From Chryseobacterium sp. JV274 (GTDB lineage Bacteria; Bacteroidota; Bacteroidia; Flavobacteriales; Weeksellaceae), in the NCBI RefSeq assembly GCF_903969135.1, contig NZ_LR824569.1:3121001-3185000 (forward strand): DNA of 64,000 bases. The letters are read 5' to 3'. The position numbers and the translations under genes are program-made. This document shows positions 16,973 through 25,373 of the stretch, one piece after another (positions within the stretch are counted from its first letter, which is position 1; each line of letters starts with the position of its first letter). The notes under the pieces are model-generated. The model did no database searches and was not told where the DNA came from. It worked only from the letters and a program-made list of their open reading frames with translations.

Positions 16973-19900
16973 ATGTCAAACACAATTCCCTCATTAGAAA
17001 CCTTATCAATAGGTACAGCTGTATTACTGTCGCCTGAAGACAGAGAAAAATTGTTAAACGGATTCAATAAAACCGGCTGGGACTATCATCATGAAGAAAC
17101 ATTAGAGTCTCTTTTCCGAAAACAGGCACTCCTTCATCCCGATAAAACAGCCGTTGTTTATCAGGATCAGGAGATCACGTATCGTGATTTAGATGAGAAA
17201 AGTAATCAGATTGCCAATCTGTTATTGAGCCATGGAATCAAAGAAGGTAAGTATGTTCCTGTCTGGCTGGACCGTTCTTTAGAATGGATTGTTGCTGTTC
17301 TTGGCGTGATCAAAACTGGAGCAGCATATGTTCCTATAGATCCTGCTTATCCTGCTAAAAGAGTAGAATTTATTCTTTCGGATACCGCCGCTGATATTAT
17401 TATAACCAATCAAAATCTTGAAAACCTTTTATCCGAAACTGAAAGAACAAAAGTATTTGATCTGAGCAGCATGGAGAATCTTAATCATCTACCTTCTGAG
17501 TATCCGGAAATTATAATTCACCAGAATAGTCTGGCATATACAATTTATACTTCAGGCTCTACCGGAAAACCGAAAGGGGTAATGGTAAGTCATCAGGCTA
17601 TACAGCACCTGGTAACCTGGCACAATCATCATTTTCACGTGGATCACAGTTCAAAACTGACCCTCGTAGCAGGATTGGCATTTGATATATCTGTATGGGA
17701 AACCTGGTCTGCCCTTACTTCCGGTGCAACTCTTTTTATTGCAGATAATGAAGACAGAACAGACACTCATGCATTGGTAGATTACTATAGGAGAAATCAG
17801 ATTACACACGGTTTTGTGCCTTCTGTTTTAGCGCCGGGTGTAGTTAATTACTCGCGGAATTATAATGATCTGAAGTTGAAATATCTCTTTACCGGAGGTG
17901 AAAAACTGAAGCCTGTACTTACTACAGAATTAAGCTACGAACTGATAGACTATTACGGACCTACGGAATGTACCGTATTTGCAACATTTAAAAAAGTGAA
18001 AGATATCAATGGAAAATATATCTCTTCAATAGGGAAACCCATTGCTAATGCAAAAGCCTATATTTTAGGTGAAAATAGAGAGTTATTACCTGTAGGAGCT
18101 GTGGGAGAACTGTGTATTGGAGGAAATATTTTAGCAGATGGATATCTTAATAATAAAGAGCTTACAGATTCCAAATTCATTCCCAACCCATTCAATGAAA
18201 AAGAAAAGCTTTATCATACCGGTGATCTTGCCAAATGGAAGCCGGATGGCAATATTGAATTTCTTGGAAGGATAGATAATCAGGTGAAGATTCGTGGATT
18301 CAGAGTTGAACTTGGAGAAATAGAACGCACGCTGGTTCAGCAGAAAGATATCAGAGAAGCCGTGGTCATTAGCAAAGATACGGAAGGAAGCACCAAATAT
18401 CTGATTGCTTTTATTGTATTAAAGCCTGATGCAGCAAAAGATGTTTCGTCAGTCCGAAATACTTTGAAAGAAGAACTTCCGGGTTATATGATTCCTGCCC
18501 AGATTATTTTTATAGATAAAATTCCGTTGACGGCAAATGGAAAAACAGATGCTCAGGCTTTAAAAGATCTGGCAGATAAAGAAGCGAAAGAACTTATTTC
18601 ATTTGAGCCGCCAACCAATGAGACAGAACGGATTGTTGTTGATATCTGGTCTTCAGCACTGGAAAGGCCTGTTATTAATATTACAGATAATTTCTTTGAT
18701 ATCGGTGGAAACTCTCTGTTAGTAGCAACAGTTGCTGTGGCATTGCAAAGAAAGCTGGATATAAAAGTGTATCTGCGGGATATTTATCAGTTTCCGGTGT
18801 TGCAGGAGCTGTCGGAAGTTCTTATAGCAAGATCCAAAGCAACAAGAGAGGCTGTTCCCATGGAAGATGTAGAACCTTATGTTGAATTGCAGAAAGATGT
18901 TTATCTCGCTCCCGGAACTGTTTTTGCGGGTGGATTTGATCCTAAGCAGGTGGAAAATCCAACGACCATATTTTTAACGGGAGTTACAGGATTTGTAGGA
19001 ATTCATCTTTTGCAGGAGCTTCTGGATACTACAAATGCTGATATTTACTGCCTTGTAAGAGCTCAGGATCAATTTCATGCGATGGAAAAGATAGAGAGGT
19101 GTTTTAAACAATATAAAATTCCTCAGAAAGAAGAGCAGAAATCGAGAATTATTCCGGTCATCGGAGATCTGGCATTGCCGGCTTTGGGACTGTCAGAAGA
19201 AATATTCTCAAAACTGGCAAAACAGACCGATCTGATTTACCATTCCGGAAGTTCCGTAAACTTCATTGAGCCTTATTCTTACATGAAAGCTCCAAATGTA
19301 GAAGGATTAAGAGAGATCATCAAATTGGCCGGAGCAGAAAGGACCAAATGTCTTGCTTTGTTATCCACCATTTCGGTATACAGCTGGGGACATGTGTTTA
19401 CAGGAAAAACAGTAATGCTGGAGTCTGATGATATTGAACAGAATTTAATGTCTGTAAGCAAAGACATCGGTTATGTGAGAAGCAAGTGGGTAATGGAGGC
19501 AGTAGCAGATCTGGCGGCAAAAGAAGGGCTTCCATTGATTACTTATCGTCTTGGATATGCAATGTGCCACAGTGAAACAGGAGCAAGCGCTTCCTATCAA
19601 TGGTGGTCCGGATTGGTGAAAAACTGTATAGAATTCAAATCTTATCCTGCATTGACTGAACTTAGAGAAGGGCTTATCACAGTAGATTATATGACGAAAT
19701 CTATGGCTCATATCACAAAAAATAAAGAGGCAATAGGTAAGAAATTCAACCTGATTGCCCGCCCGGAAACCAATCTTACGCTGGAAGGATTCTTCGGACT
19801 CATGAAAAAGTATTATCCTTTCACCCTGAAAGATCTTCCTTATAAAGAATGGCGAAAACAATGGGAAGATGACAGTAAAAATCGGTTATATCCACTGACA

Positions 19901-20080
19901 AGCCTTTTCAGGGACAATATGCATGAAGGTTTATCCACCGTAGAGCTTTATCAGAATACTTATGTATGGGATTGTTCCAATGTGATTCAGTTTCTGGAGG
20001 GTTCAGATATTCAGGAACCGGTATTTGATAAAAAAATACTGGATTCCTATTTAAAATATCTGGGAATTCCGGTTGAATAG
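16973..20080 (+). CDS. Free-standing adenylation-carrier-thioester reductase (A-T-R) NRPS-like enzyme
   Basis: The 1035-residue protein has three domains. The adenylation domain (about 40-530) shows core motifs YTSGSTGKPKGV (192-203), FDISVWE (237-243), YGPTE (328-332), YHTGD (414-418), the R-G-F-R-V-E-L hinge (441-447) and the catalytic Lys524. The carrier domain (about 548-620) has the phosphopantetheine Ser581 in FFDIGGNSLL. The reductase domain (about 665-1035) has the NADPH loop TGVTGFVG (669-676) and the SDR pair Tyr834/Lys838 (YVRSK). No condensation domain is present. It should activate one carboxylic acid, load it as a thioester and release it as aldehyde or alcohol. The equivalent of Asp235 (Asp238) is kept, which points to an alpha-amino acid substrate. 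No tailoring genes or phosphopantetheinyl transferase lie nearby. Related designs are fungal Lys2 and carboxylate reductases. Confidence 0.9.
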   Translation: MSNTIPSLETLSIGTAVLLSPEDREKLLNGFNKTGWDYHHEETLESLFRKQALLHPDKTAVVYQDQEITYRDLDEKSNQIANLLLSHGIKEGKYVPVWLDRSLEWIVAVLGVIKTGAAYVPIDPAYPAKRVEFILSDTAADIIITNQNLENLLSETERTKVFDLSSMENLNHLPSEYPEIIIHQNSLAYTIYTSGSTGKPKGVMVSHQAIQHLVTWHNHHFHVDHSSKLTLVAGLAFDISVWETWSALTSGATLFIADNEDRTDTHALVDYYRRNQITHGFVPSVLAPGVVNYSRNYNDLKLKYLFTGGEKLKPVLTTELSYELIDYYGPTECTVFATFKKVKDINGKYISSIGKPIANAKAYILGENRELLPVGAVGELCIGGNILADGYLNNKELTDSKFIPNPFNEKEKLYHTGDLAKWKPDGNIEFLGRIDNQVKIRGFRVELGEIERTLVQQKDIREAVVISKDTEGSTKYLIAFIVLKPDAAKDVSSVRNTLKEELPGYMIPAQIIFIDKIPLTANGKTDAQALKDLADKEAKELISFEPPTNETERIVVDIWSSALERPVINITDNFFDIGGNSLLVATVAVALQRKLDIKVYLRDIYQFPVLQELSEVLIARSKATREAVPMEDVEPYVELQKDVYLAPGTVFAGGFDPKQVENPTTIFLTGVTGFVGIHLLQELLDTTNADIYCLVRAQDQFHAMEKIERCFKQYKIPQKEEQKSRIIPVIGDLALPALGLSEEIFSKLAKQTDLIYHSGSSVNFIEPYSYMKAPNVEGLREIIKLAGAERTKCLALLSTISVYSWGHVFTGKTVMLESDDIEQNLMSVSKDIGYVRSKWVMEAVADLAAKEGLPLITYRLGYAMCHSETGASASYQWWSGLVKNCIEFKSYPALTELREGLITVDYMTKSMAHITKNKEAIGKKFNLIARPETNLTLEGFFGLMKKYYPFTLKDLPYKEWRKQWEDDSKNRLYPLTSLFRDNMHEGLSTVELYQNTYVWDCSNVIQFLEGSDIQEPVFDKKILDSYLKYLGIPVE

Positions 20081-20095
20081 TATTTAATAATTGAA

Positions 20096-20126
20096 AAAGC
20101 CCAAACAGATTCTGCTTGGGCTTTAT
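20096..20126 (+). terminator. Terminator hairpin after the A-T-R gene
   Basis: AAAGCCCAA pairs with TTGGGCTTT around an 11-base loop, 15 bases after the stop. Only short T/A runs flank it on either side. It may serve both the A-T-R gene and the convergent spondin gene. Confidence 0.65.
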
Positions 20127-20199
20127 AATGCTTATTCTTGTTTTACTACAATTTAAAAATCAGACATTCATATCGTCTCATCTTTTCTTTATTTGAAGA

Positions 20200-21426
20200 T
20201 TAATTGATGGTTACTTTAATTACATTCTGAACAGCAGGAACAGGATACTGGGTTCCTACTTTGGAAATGATCTTACTTTCAATTTGTGGTGTTCCACCAA
20301 ATAATGCCTGATGATTTCCAGCTCCAGGATATTGGTCAATACCTGTTCCGGAATCAAATAATGAGGTTTTTGAACTGATGTCTCCCTTAGTGTTGGCATC
20401 AATGCTTTGTTCATTGGCATAGAACCAATCATTGGAGAAACCAAACATTGTTGCATAGGCAATTTTATCACCCGGTTCAGCATTGAAATTTGTTGTTACC
20501 TTACTTCCCGGTGCTACAGGAGCATTCCCGGCAACATATACACCTTGTACATTGGGTAAAGATTTTAAACTGTTTTGAAGTTTGGCTACATTTCCAAACT
20601 GGGCAATGTCTTTCAGTCCCATTCCGTTATCTGTTTTACCCAATTCATACATTGGATTTTTATCACCACGGTAAACAACAATCAATGCAGGAGAAAGTCC
20701 TGTCATAATTCCGGTATTGGCATTCAGTTGAGTCATCATTTTACTGATATTCCCCATTTGAGCAATATCTGTGATTTCAGGATTTGATAAAGCGTTAGGA
20801 GTAAAGAACGGGGCACTGTTCAGCAGCTGAGAACCATTGTAGTTGGAAACAGCCCATACTCCGGGAGAAAAAGGAGTTTCGTTGGCAGTTCCGCCAGATG
20901 TATTGGTAATGGTGAGGGTGAATTCCGAAGTTACATCATTGTAAGCCAGACTGAGCTTCATAAGCTGTGAAGCGTTTACATTAGGAACCTGCATGATGGG
21001 TTTACTTTCAACCTGTCCTGTGGTATCATCTTTAGTTCCGTTATCCCATAGCCGTACGCTTGAAGAAACATCTCCGGTAATTGCATTTCCATTGGTGTCA
21101 AACAGTTTGATGCCCGGCTGTTGGGAGGCAAAAAACCAGTCTTTTGATGCTCCGTACATTGTAGCAAACATTAACGCTTGTGTTTTTCCTGCACTGAATG
21201 TAACAGAAACAGATTGTCCGGGCGAAATAATAGGAGCAGTTCCCATTCCCTGAAAACTTCCGCTTTCTACAAAATCTTTAGGTGTTACCACATTTTCAAA
21301 GGTAATCGTTCTTTGAAAAGCCATGTCCGTCATCATGTCGTCATTTGAATCACTGCATGAAGAAAGGGTGAATGCCGCTAGAGTAGCCGCTGCTAAAACT
21401 GATGTTCTGAAAATAAACTTGTTCAT
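20200..21426 (-). CDS. Lipoprotein with two spondin-type domains
   Basis: The 408-residue protein has a lipobox LSSC at about residue 24, then Asp/Asn/Met-rich residues typical of surface export. Two copies of a spondin_N-like domain follow. The first (about 38-180) contains ITFENVVTPKDF and FATMYGASKDWFFA. The second (about 195-408) contains FSPGVWAVSNYNG and YATMFGFSNDWFYA. Each copy has a SxVRLWD/SKTSLFD acidic motif shortly after. Spondin domains are beta-sandwiches known in eukaryotic matrix proteins and are scattered in bacteria. The bacterial role is unknown; surface adhesion or ligand binding is a guess. Monocistronic and convergent with the A-T-R gene. Confidence 0.85.
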   Translation of the reverse strand: MNKFIFRTSVLAAATLAAFTLSSCSDSNDDMMTDMAFQRTITFENVVTPKDFVESGSFQGMGTAPIISPGQSVSVTFSAGKTQALMFATMYGASKDWFFASQQPGIKLFDTNGNAITGDVSSSVRLWDNGTKDDTTGQVESKPIMQVPNVNASQLMKLSLAYNDVTSEFTLTITNTSGGTANETPFSPGVWAVSNYNGSQLLNSAPFFTPNALSNPEITDIAQMGNISKMMTQLNANTGIMTGLSPALIVVYRGDKNPMYELGKTDNGMGLKDIAQFGNVAKLQNSLKSLPNVQGVYVAGNAPVAPGSKVTTNFNAEPGDKIAYATMFGFSNDWFYANEQSIDANTKGDISSKTSLFDSGTGIDQYPGAGNHQALFGGTPQIESKIISKVGTQYPVPAVQNVIKVTIN

Positions 21427-21559
21427 AAAAGTAATTTTTTATAGTTATAAATGGTATTTGTAACTATAGTCGGCTACTTTTTGAGATCCTGACAAAAAAT
21501 ATTTTCTTAATTCAATTTTTTTTCAATGTATAGTTTCTGAGAATGAAAAGTAGGGTAAA

Positions 21560-22036
21560 TTATATTCCTTTTTTTCCATCCAGAATCATCTGAATCATTT
21601 TTATCCTCCTGTTTTCTCTTGTTTCCGGCTTCTTGGCTTCTTCAATCCAGCGGATGTATTCTTTTTTGTGCGTGTAGCTCATTTTGTCAAACAGACTTTT
21701 TGCGTCCAGATTCTCATTAAAGACAGAGACGATATCATCGGCAATTTCAACGACCCTCTCTTCTTTGTCCTCAGTAAGAGAAACGGAAACCTCATCCCCG
21801 AAAGTTTTCCCAAGCTGCTTCCTGATCTCCTGTGTAAGGCCTAAAATATGACAGTCTGATTTCATTTTGGCAAGGCTTCCACGATATTCAACATTGTCAT
21901 CAAATATAGCTTTAATCTTTACTAACCCTTTTTTATTAAACAGTTCTTCTGTAGAAAAAGGAAACTCTACAAATGCAGCGTTCATCTCTCCGTTTTGCTG
22001 AATAATAGCTGAAAATTTGATCATTTGAGGATTCAT
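21560..22036 (-). CDS. DUF1905 / YdeI-OmpD-associated family protein
   Basis: The 158-residue soluble protein has an N-terminal DUF1905 beta-barrel-like region (about 5-95, with VKIKAIFDDNVEYRGSL and LTQEIRKQLGKTFGDEV). A short helical C-terminus (about 105-158) matches the YdeI/OmpD-associated module, with YTHKKEYIRWIEEAKKPETR and a basic end. The biochemical function is unknown for both. No signal peptide. It is a single-gene unit about 75 bases upstream of the S46 peptidase end, on the same strand, and is not obviously co-regulated. Confidence 0.82.
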   Translation of the reverse strand: MNPQMIKFSAIIQQNGEMNAAFVEFPFSTEELFNKKGLVKIKAIFDDNVEYRGSLAKMKSDCHILGLTQEIRKQLGKTFGDEVSVSLTEDKEERVVEIADDIVSVFNENLDAKSLFDKMSYTHKKEYIRWIEEAKKPETRENRRIKMIQMILDGKKGI

Positions 22037-22064
22037 GATGAAAGATTTTAATGGTTAAAAATAA

Positions 22065-22097
22065 AAAAACCGTGAAAGTAAATTTCACGGTTTCAAA
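22065..22097 (-). terminator. Terminator after the S46 peptidase
   Basis: A perfect 11-bp stem (22067-22077 with 22083-22093; AAACCGTGAAA) and a 5-base loop. On the minus strand it is followed by a T-run. It lies 17 bases after the peptidase stop. Confidence 0.85.
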
Positions 22098-22113
22098 AAT
22101 AAATCAAATAAGA

Positions 22114-24321
22114 TTATTTTTTATTGATTTTCTTAGGCGTTGTTGTAGTACCTGAGTTTTTAGTTTTTGTATCAGCTGGAGTGTTTTCTCCTCTTACAAG
22201 CTTCAATTCGTCAACTAATCTTCTTGCACCAGCAAACTTATCGATTGTCCAAAGAACGAAACGAACGTCTACGTTGATTGTTTTCTGCCATTCCTGCTCG
22301 AATACGATATCACCGCTTAATGCTTCACTGTTACCGTCGAAAGCAATACCGATAAGGTTTCCGTCTCCATCAATTACCGGAGAACCAGAGTTACCTCCTG
22401 TAATATCATTGTTAGAAAGGAAGTTTACAGGCATATAACCTGCTGCATCTGCATACTGTCCGAAATCTTTAAGGTTGTAAAGGTCAATCAGTCTTTGAGG
22501 AAGATCAAACTCTTCATCCCCTTTCTTGTATTTTCCAACAAGACCAGTCATATCAGTATAATAGTTATCAGTAATACCGAAATAGTTTCTGTCATTTCTG
22601 ATAGGTAATTTATCTACAGTACCGTAAGTTAATCTCATGGTAGAGTTAGCATCCGGGTAGAATTTTTTCTCAGGCATAGCCTTCATTAATCCAGCTAAGA
22701 ACAGACGGTTGTTTTTCGCAAAATTATCATCTATTTTAACAAATCTTTCTGTGCTTATCTTTTGATCTGCAATAATTCCGTTAGCTGCTTTCCAAAGTGG
22801 ATCAGCATCAAGTTTCAATGCATCTGGATTCAATAAGAAGTTCGTTGCAGAAGTCTTATTAGCGAAGATTGAAGAGTAAGCTAGATTAGAAACATTCTTA
22901 GAGTCCAACCCTAAAATAGTAGCAGAAGCAACCTCAGGATTTTTAACTCTTGCTTGGTAAAGACTTGTCATAGCTGCAAGCATTTCTCCTTCCAAAGATG
23001 GATTAAAGTTTTCATAAGCCGCTTTGATAGCTGTTTCAGTTTTAGCTTTCATTGCCAGTCTTCCCTGCATATCCTGAGCTGCATAAGCTTTAAGAGCAGA
23101 TCCTACCTGTAATGCAAGGGTAATATATTTTGCGTTTCTTGAAAACTGTGAAGCATAGTTTCTTTCAACATTTCTTTCAGAAACTTGCTTGTAATACATT
23201 CCAATATCTTCCAAAACACCATTGTACTGATCGTTTCCTGGCATTGCAGCCCATTTGTTGTAAGTTTCTTCGATCTTTTGTTTGTCAGAAATAGTTCCGT
23301 TTTTCTCTACAGCATCAATAGTTCCCTGTCTGTTTTTCCAGTAGTTTGCTACTGAAGCATATTGAGAAGCATAGTTAAGCTGAGTTGCTTTATCCTTATC
23401 CATGTACTTTTTCATTACATCCATGGCAAGTTTAGAAGCTTCAACCCAAGCCGGATAATCTTTAGTTACCATTTGCTGAATTCCATAAGAAGTCAGATAA
23501 CGGTTTGTTCTTCCAGGGTAACCTAAGATCATTGAGAAATCACCAGGTTTAATTCCCTTAAGAGAAACCGGAAGGAAATGTTTAGGCTTTAAAGGAGTAT
23601 TGCTTGGAGAATATTCAGCAGGATTTCCTGCAGCATCAGCATATACTCTGAAAACAGTGAAGTCTGCTGTATGTCTTGGCCATTCCCAGTTATCTGTATC
23701 TCCCCCGAATTTTCCTAATGAGGAAGGTGGAGCACCTACTAATCTGATGTCTTTATAATCCTGATATACGAAATAGTAGAATTCATTTCCGTTGAAGAAA
23801 TCTCTTACCACTACAGTATATTTTCCGTTCTCAGAGTTTTCTGTTTGAATTGCTTTTGTTTCAGCATCAATAACAGCTTTTCTCTCTGCTCCGGTCATAT
23901 TGTTGTTTAGTTTAGAAGTGATTCTCTGCGTAGCATCATCCATTCTCACTAAAAATCTTACATAAAGATCCTTTGCATTGAATTCGTCTTTCTGTTTCAT
24001 AGCCCAGAAACCGTTCTTCAAATAATCTTTTTCTGGCGTAGAAGCCGCAGCAACAGCACCGTAACCACAGTGGTGGTTTGTAAATATAAGTCCTTTATCC
24101 GAAACAATCTCACCTGTACAGAAACCACCGAAACTTACGATAGCATCTTTTAAACTTGAATTGTTTACAGAATAAATTTCTTCAGGCGTAAGGTGTAGAC
24201 CCTCTTTTTGCATATCAACACCGTTAAGTCTTTTGATGAGCATTAGCAGCCACATCCCCTCATCCGCCCTCATCTGAGCAAAGCCCAGTAAGAAAGTGAA
24301 TAGTAGAAATAGTCTTTTCAT
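22114..24321 (-). CDS. dpp7: S46 family dipeptidyl-peptidase, DPP7-like
   Basis: The start is set at 24321 (735 residues), which gives a clean signal peptide MKRLFLLFTFLLGFAQMRA. The frame stays open to 24537, but that extension overlaps the divergent META gene. Mature N-terminus DEGMWLL is typical of S46 enzymes. The catalytic His is in TNHHCGYGAV (about 84) and the catalytic Ser645 in GGNSGSPVIDGDG. Eighteen residues later is Gly663. In characterised Porphyromonas enzymes this position is Gly in DPP7 (hydrophobic P1) and Arg in DPP11 (Asp/Glu P1), so a DPP7-type specificity is predicted. It removes dipeptides from peptides in the periplasm for amino-acid catabolism. A Lys/Thr-rich tail ends the protein. 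Confidence 0.92.
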   Translation of the reverse strand: MKRLFLLFTFLLGFAQMRADEGMWLLMLIKRLNGVDMQKEGLHLTPEEIYSVNNSSLKDAIVSFGGFCTGEIVSDKGLIFTNHHCGYGAVAAASTPEKDYLKNGFWAMKQKDEFNAKDLYVRFLVRMDDATQRITSKLNNNMTGAERKAVIDAETKAIQTENSENGKYTVVVRDFFNGNEFYYFVYQDYKDIRLVGAPPSSLGKFGGDTDNWEWPRHTADFTVFRVYADAAGNPAEYSPSNTPLKPKHFLPVSLKGIKPGDFSMILGYPGRTNRYLTSYGIQQMVTKDYPAWVEASKLAMDVMKKYMDKDKATQLNYASQYASVANYWKNRQGTIDAVEKNGTISDKQKIEETYNKWAAMPGNDQYNGVLEDIGMYYKQVSERNVERNYASQFSRNAKYITLALQVGSALKAYAAQDMQGRLAMKAKTETAIKAAYENFNPSLEGEMLAAMTSLYQARVKNPEVASATILGLDSKNVSNLAYSSIFANKTSATNFLLNPDALKLDADPLWKAANGIIADQKISTERFVKIDDNFAKNNRLFLAGLMKAMPEKKFYPDANSTMRLTYGTVDKLPIRNDRNYFGITDNYYTDMTGLVGKYKKGDEEFDLPQRLIDLYNLKDFGQYADAAGYMPVNFLSNNDITGGNSGSPVIDGDGNLIGIAFDGNSEALSGDIVFEQEWQKTINVDVRFVLWTIDKFAGARRLVDELKLVRGENTPADTKTKNSGTTTTPKKINKK

Positions 24322-24407
24322 TTTATAAAATAATTTTTGTGTCGCTAATTTACTAATTTTTACGAGATTCTGTCCCGGATTGGTATGAAAATGGGATGAT
24401 AATCCGC

Positions 24408-24842
24408 ATGAAAAAGATACTCTCATCAATTTTTGCAGTTTTATTTTTAGGACTTGTTTTAAATTGTTCCTCAGTGCCGGATAAAAATCTTTCCCTTCAA
24501 AGGCAGTGGATGTTGATTTCTTTTGATGTTTTTTCAAAAGAACAGTTGATTGCTAATAAAGCTGAAATGAATCTGACAGCCAGTATGGTTGACAATAAAA
24601 TTCAAGGGAATGCCTATATGGGATGTAACCAGATGTCTTTTGTTTCTGAATTTAAAAAAGGAGGAAAAGTAAAGATTTCAAGCGGAATAAGTACCATGAA
24701 AGCCTGTCAGGATATGAATCTTGAAGCCTCTTTTCAGAAAAAAATTGAAACGATGACTAAGTATTCTATTGAAGGACATTTTCTTACCTTGTCCGATGAT
24801 CAAGGAAATACAATGAAATTTGTAGCTGCTGATTGGGATTAA
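24408..24842 (+). CDS. META domain lipoprotein (HslJ-like)
   Basis: The ATG at 24408 is chosen because it opens a clean signal peptide; another in-frame ATG lies at 24396. The product is 144 residues with a lipobox LNC followed by SS. It carries a META domain with LQRQWMLISFDVFSK, the GNAYMGCNQMSF glycine/Asn motif and a C-terminal YSIEGHFLTLSDDQGN. META/HslJ proteins are small envelope beta-proteins associated with heat or antibiotic stress, with no known enzyme activity. The two conserved cysteines (in MGCNQ and MKACQD) could form a disulfide. It is divergent from the S46 peptidase with an 86-base intergenic region. Confidence 0.85.
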   Translation: MKKILSSIFAVLFLGLVLNCSSVPDKNLSLQRQWMLISFDVFSKEQLIANKAEMNLTASMVDNKIQGNAYMGCNQMSFVSEFKKGGKVKISSGISTMKACQDMNLEASFQKKIETMTKYSIEGHFLTLSDDQGNTMKFVAADWD

Positions 24843-24865
24843 TAATACCCATATCATAATATAAA

Positions 24866-24893
24866 AGTCCGCCTTGCAGCGGACTTCTTTGTT
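24866..24893 (+). terminator. Terminator after META lipoprotein
   Basis: AGTCCGC pairs with GCGGACT around a 6-base loop, followed by a T-rich run. Confidence 0.75.
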
Positions 24894-24947
24894 TGAAAAA
24901 TCTAGTTTGGTTATCAGCTTTTTGCGGTTATTAGCTTTTGATGGTCA

Positions 24948-25367
24948 TTAGTTTTTGGGAATTGTTTTTTTTATGTCTTCCAGGGTTGCTGTGTTAGGTA
25001 GCCCGGTAACTGTCATTTTTGTGTTCCTAGAATTTATAGTATTGTTAGATGCCTGTCTGTTTGGGATTGTTTTTTTTAGGTCTTCAAGACTTGCTGTATT
25101 AGGAAGAAGTTTTCCTGAATTATCTGCAGCTGCTTTGGGCTTGGAATCCTGTTTTTTTACTTCAAGTCCATGATCAGTAACAAGACCTGAGTTTACAGTT
25201 TTCTTTTCATTGTTTTCCTTGGCTTCCTGCATTAGTTTTGCCTGTTGTTCCTGTGCCTGTTTTACAACCAGTGTTTGATCTTCCTCTATCGGAGCCGCTT
25301 TTTTATTTTCCTGAGCATAGATAATACTGCTTAAAAATAATAACGGGATAATATATGCTATTTTCAT
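24948..25367 (-). CDS. Small secreted protein with duplicated LPNTA motif
   Basis: The 139-residue protein has a signal peptide (IIPLLFLSSIIYAQE), a Glu/Gln/Lys-rich helical stretch (about 20-70) and two copies of an 18-residue motif of form LPNTAxLEDxKKTIP (about 88-105 and 122-139). The last copy ends the protein. I do not recognise the family. The motif is not a sortase signal, since no hydrophobic or basic tail follows. It is the last gene of a three-gene minus-strand operon, 6 bases after the fibre-like protein, so it may be an accessory or capping factor for that protein. That role is inference. Confidence 0.7.
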   Translation of the reverse strand: MKIAYIIPLLFLSSIIYAQENKKAAPIEEDQTLVVKQAQEQQAKLMQEAKENNEKKTVNSGLVTDHGLEVKKQDSKPKAAADNSGKLLPNTASLEDLKKTIPNRQASNNTINSRNTKMTVTGLPNTATLEDIKKTIPKN

Positions 25368-25373
25368 GACGGT

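Noticed and set aside
24322..24537. N-terminal extension of the S46 peptidase frame
   Set aside because: It overlaps the divergent META lipoprotein, places 72 residues before the signal peptide, and does not match the family.
24948..25367. LPNTA motifs as sortase (LPxTG-type) signals
   Set aside because: One copy is internal and the other lacks a hydrophobic segment and basic tail; the organism is Gram-negative with T9SS instead.
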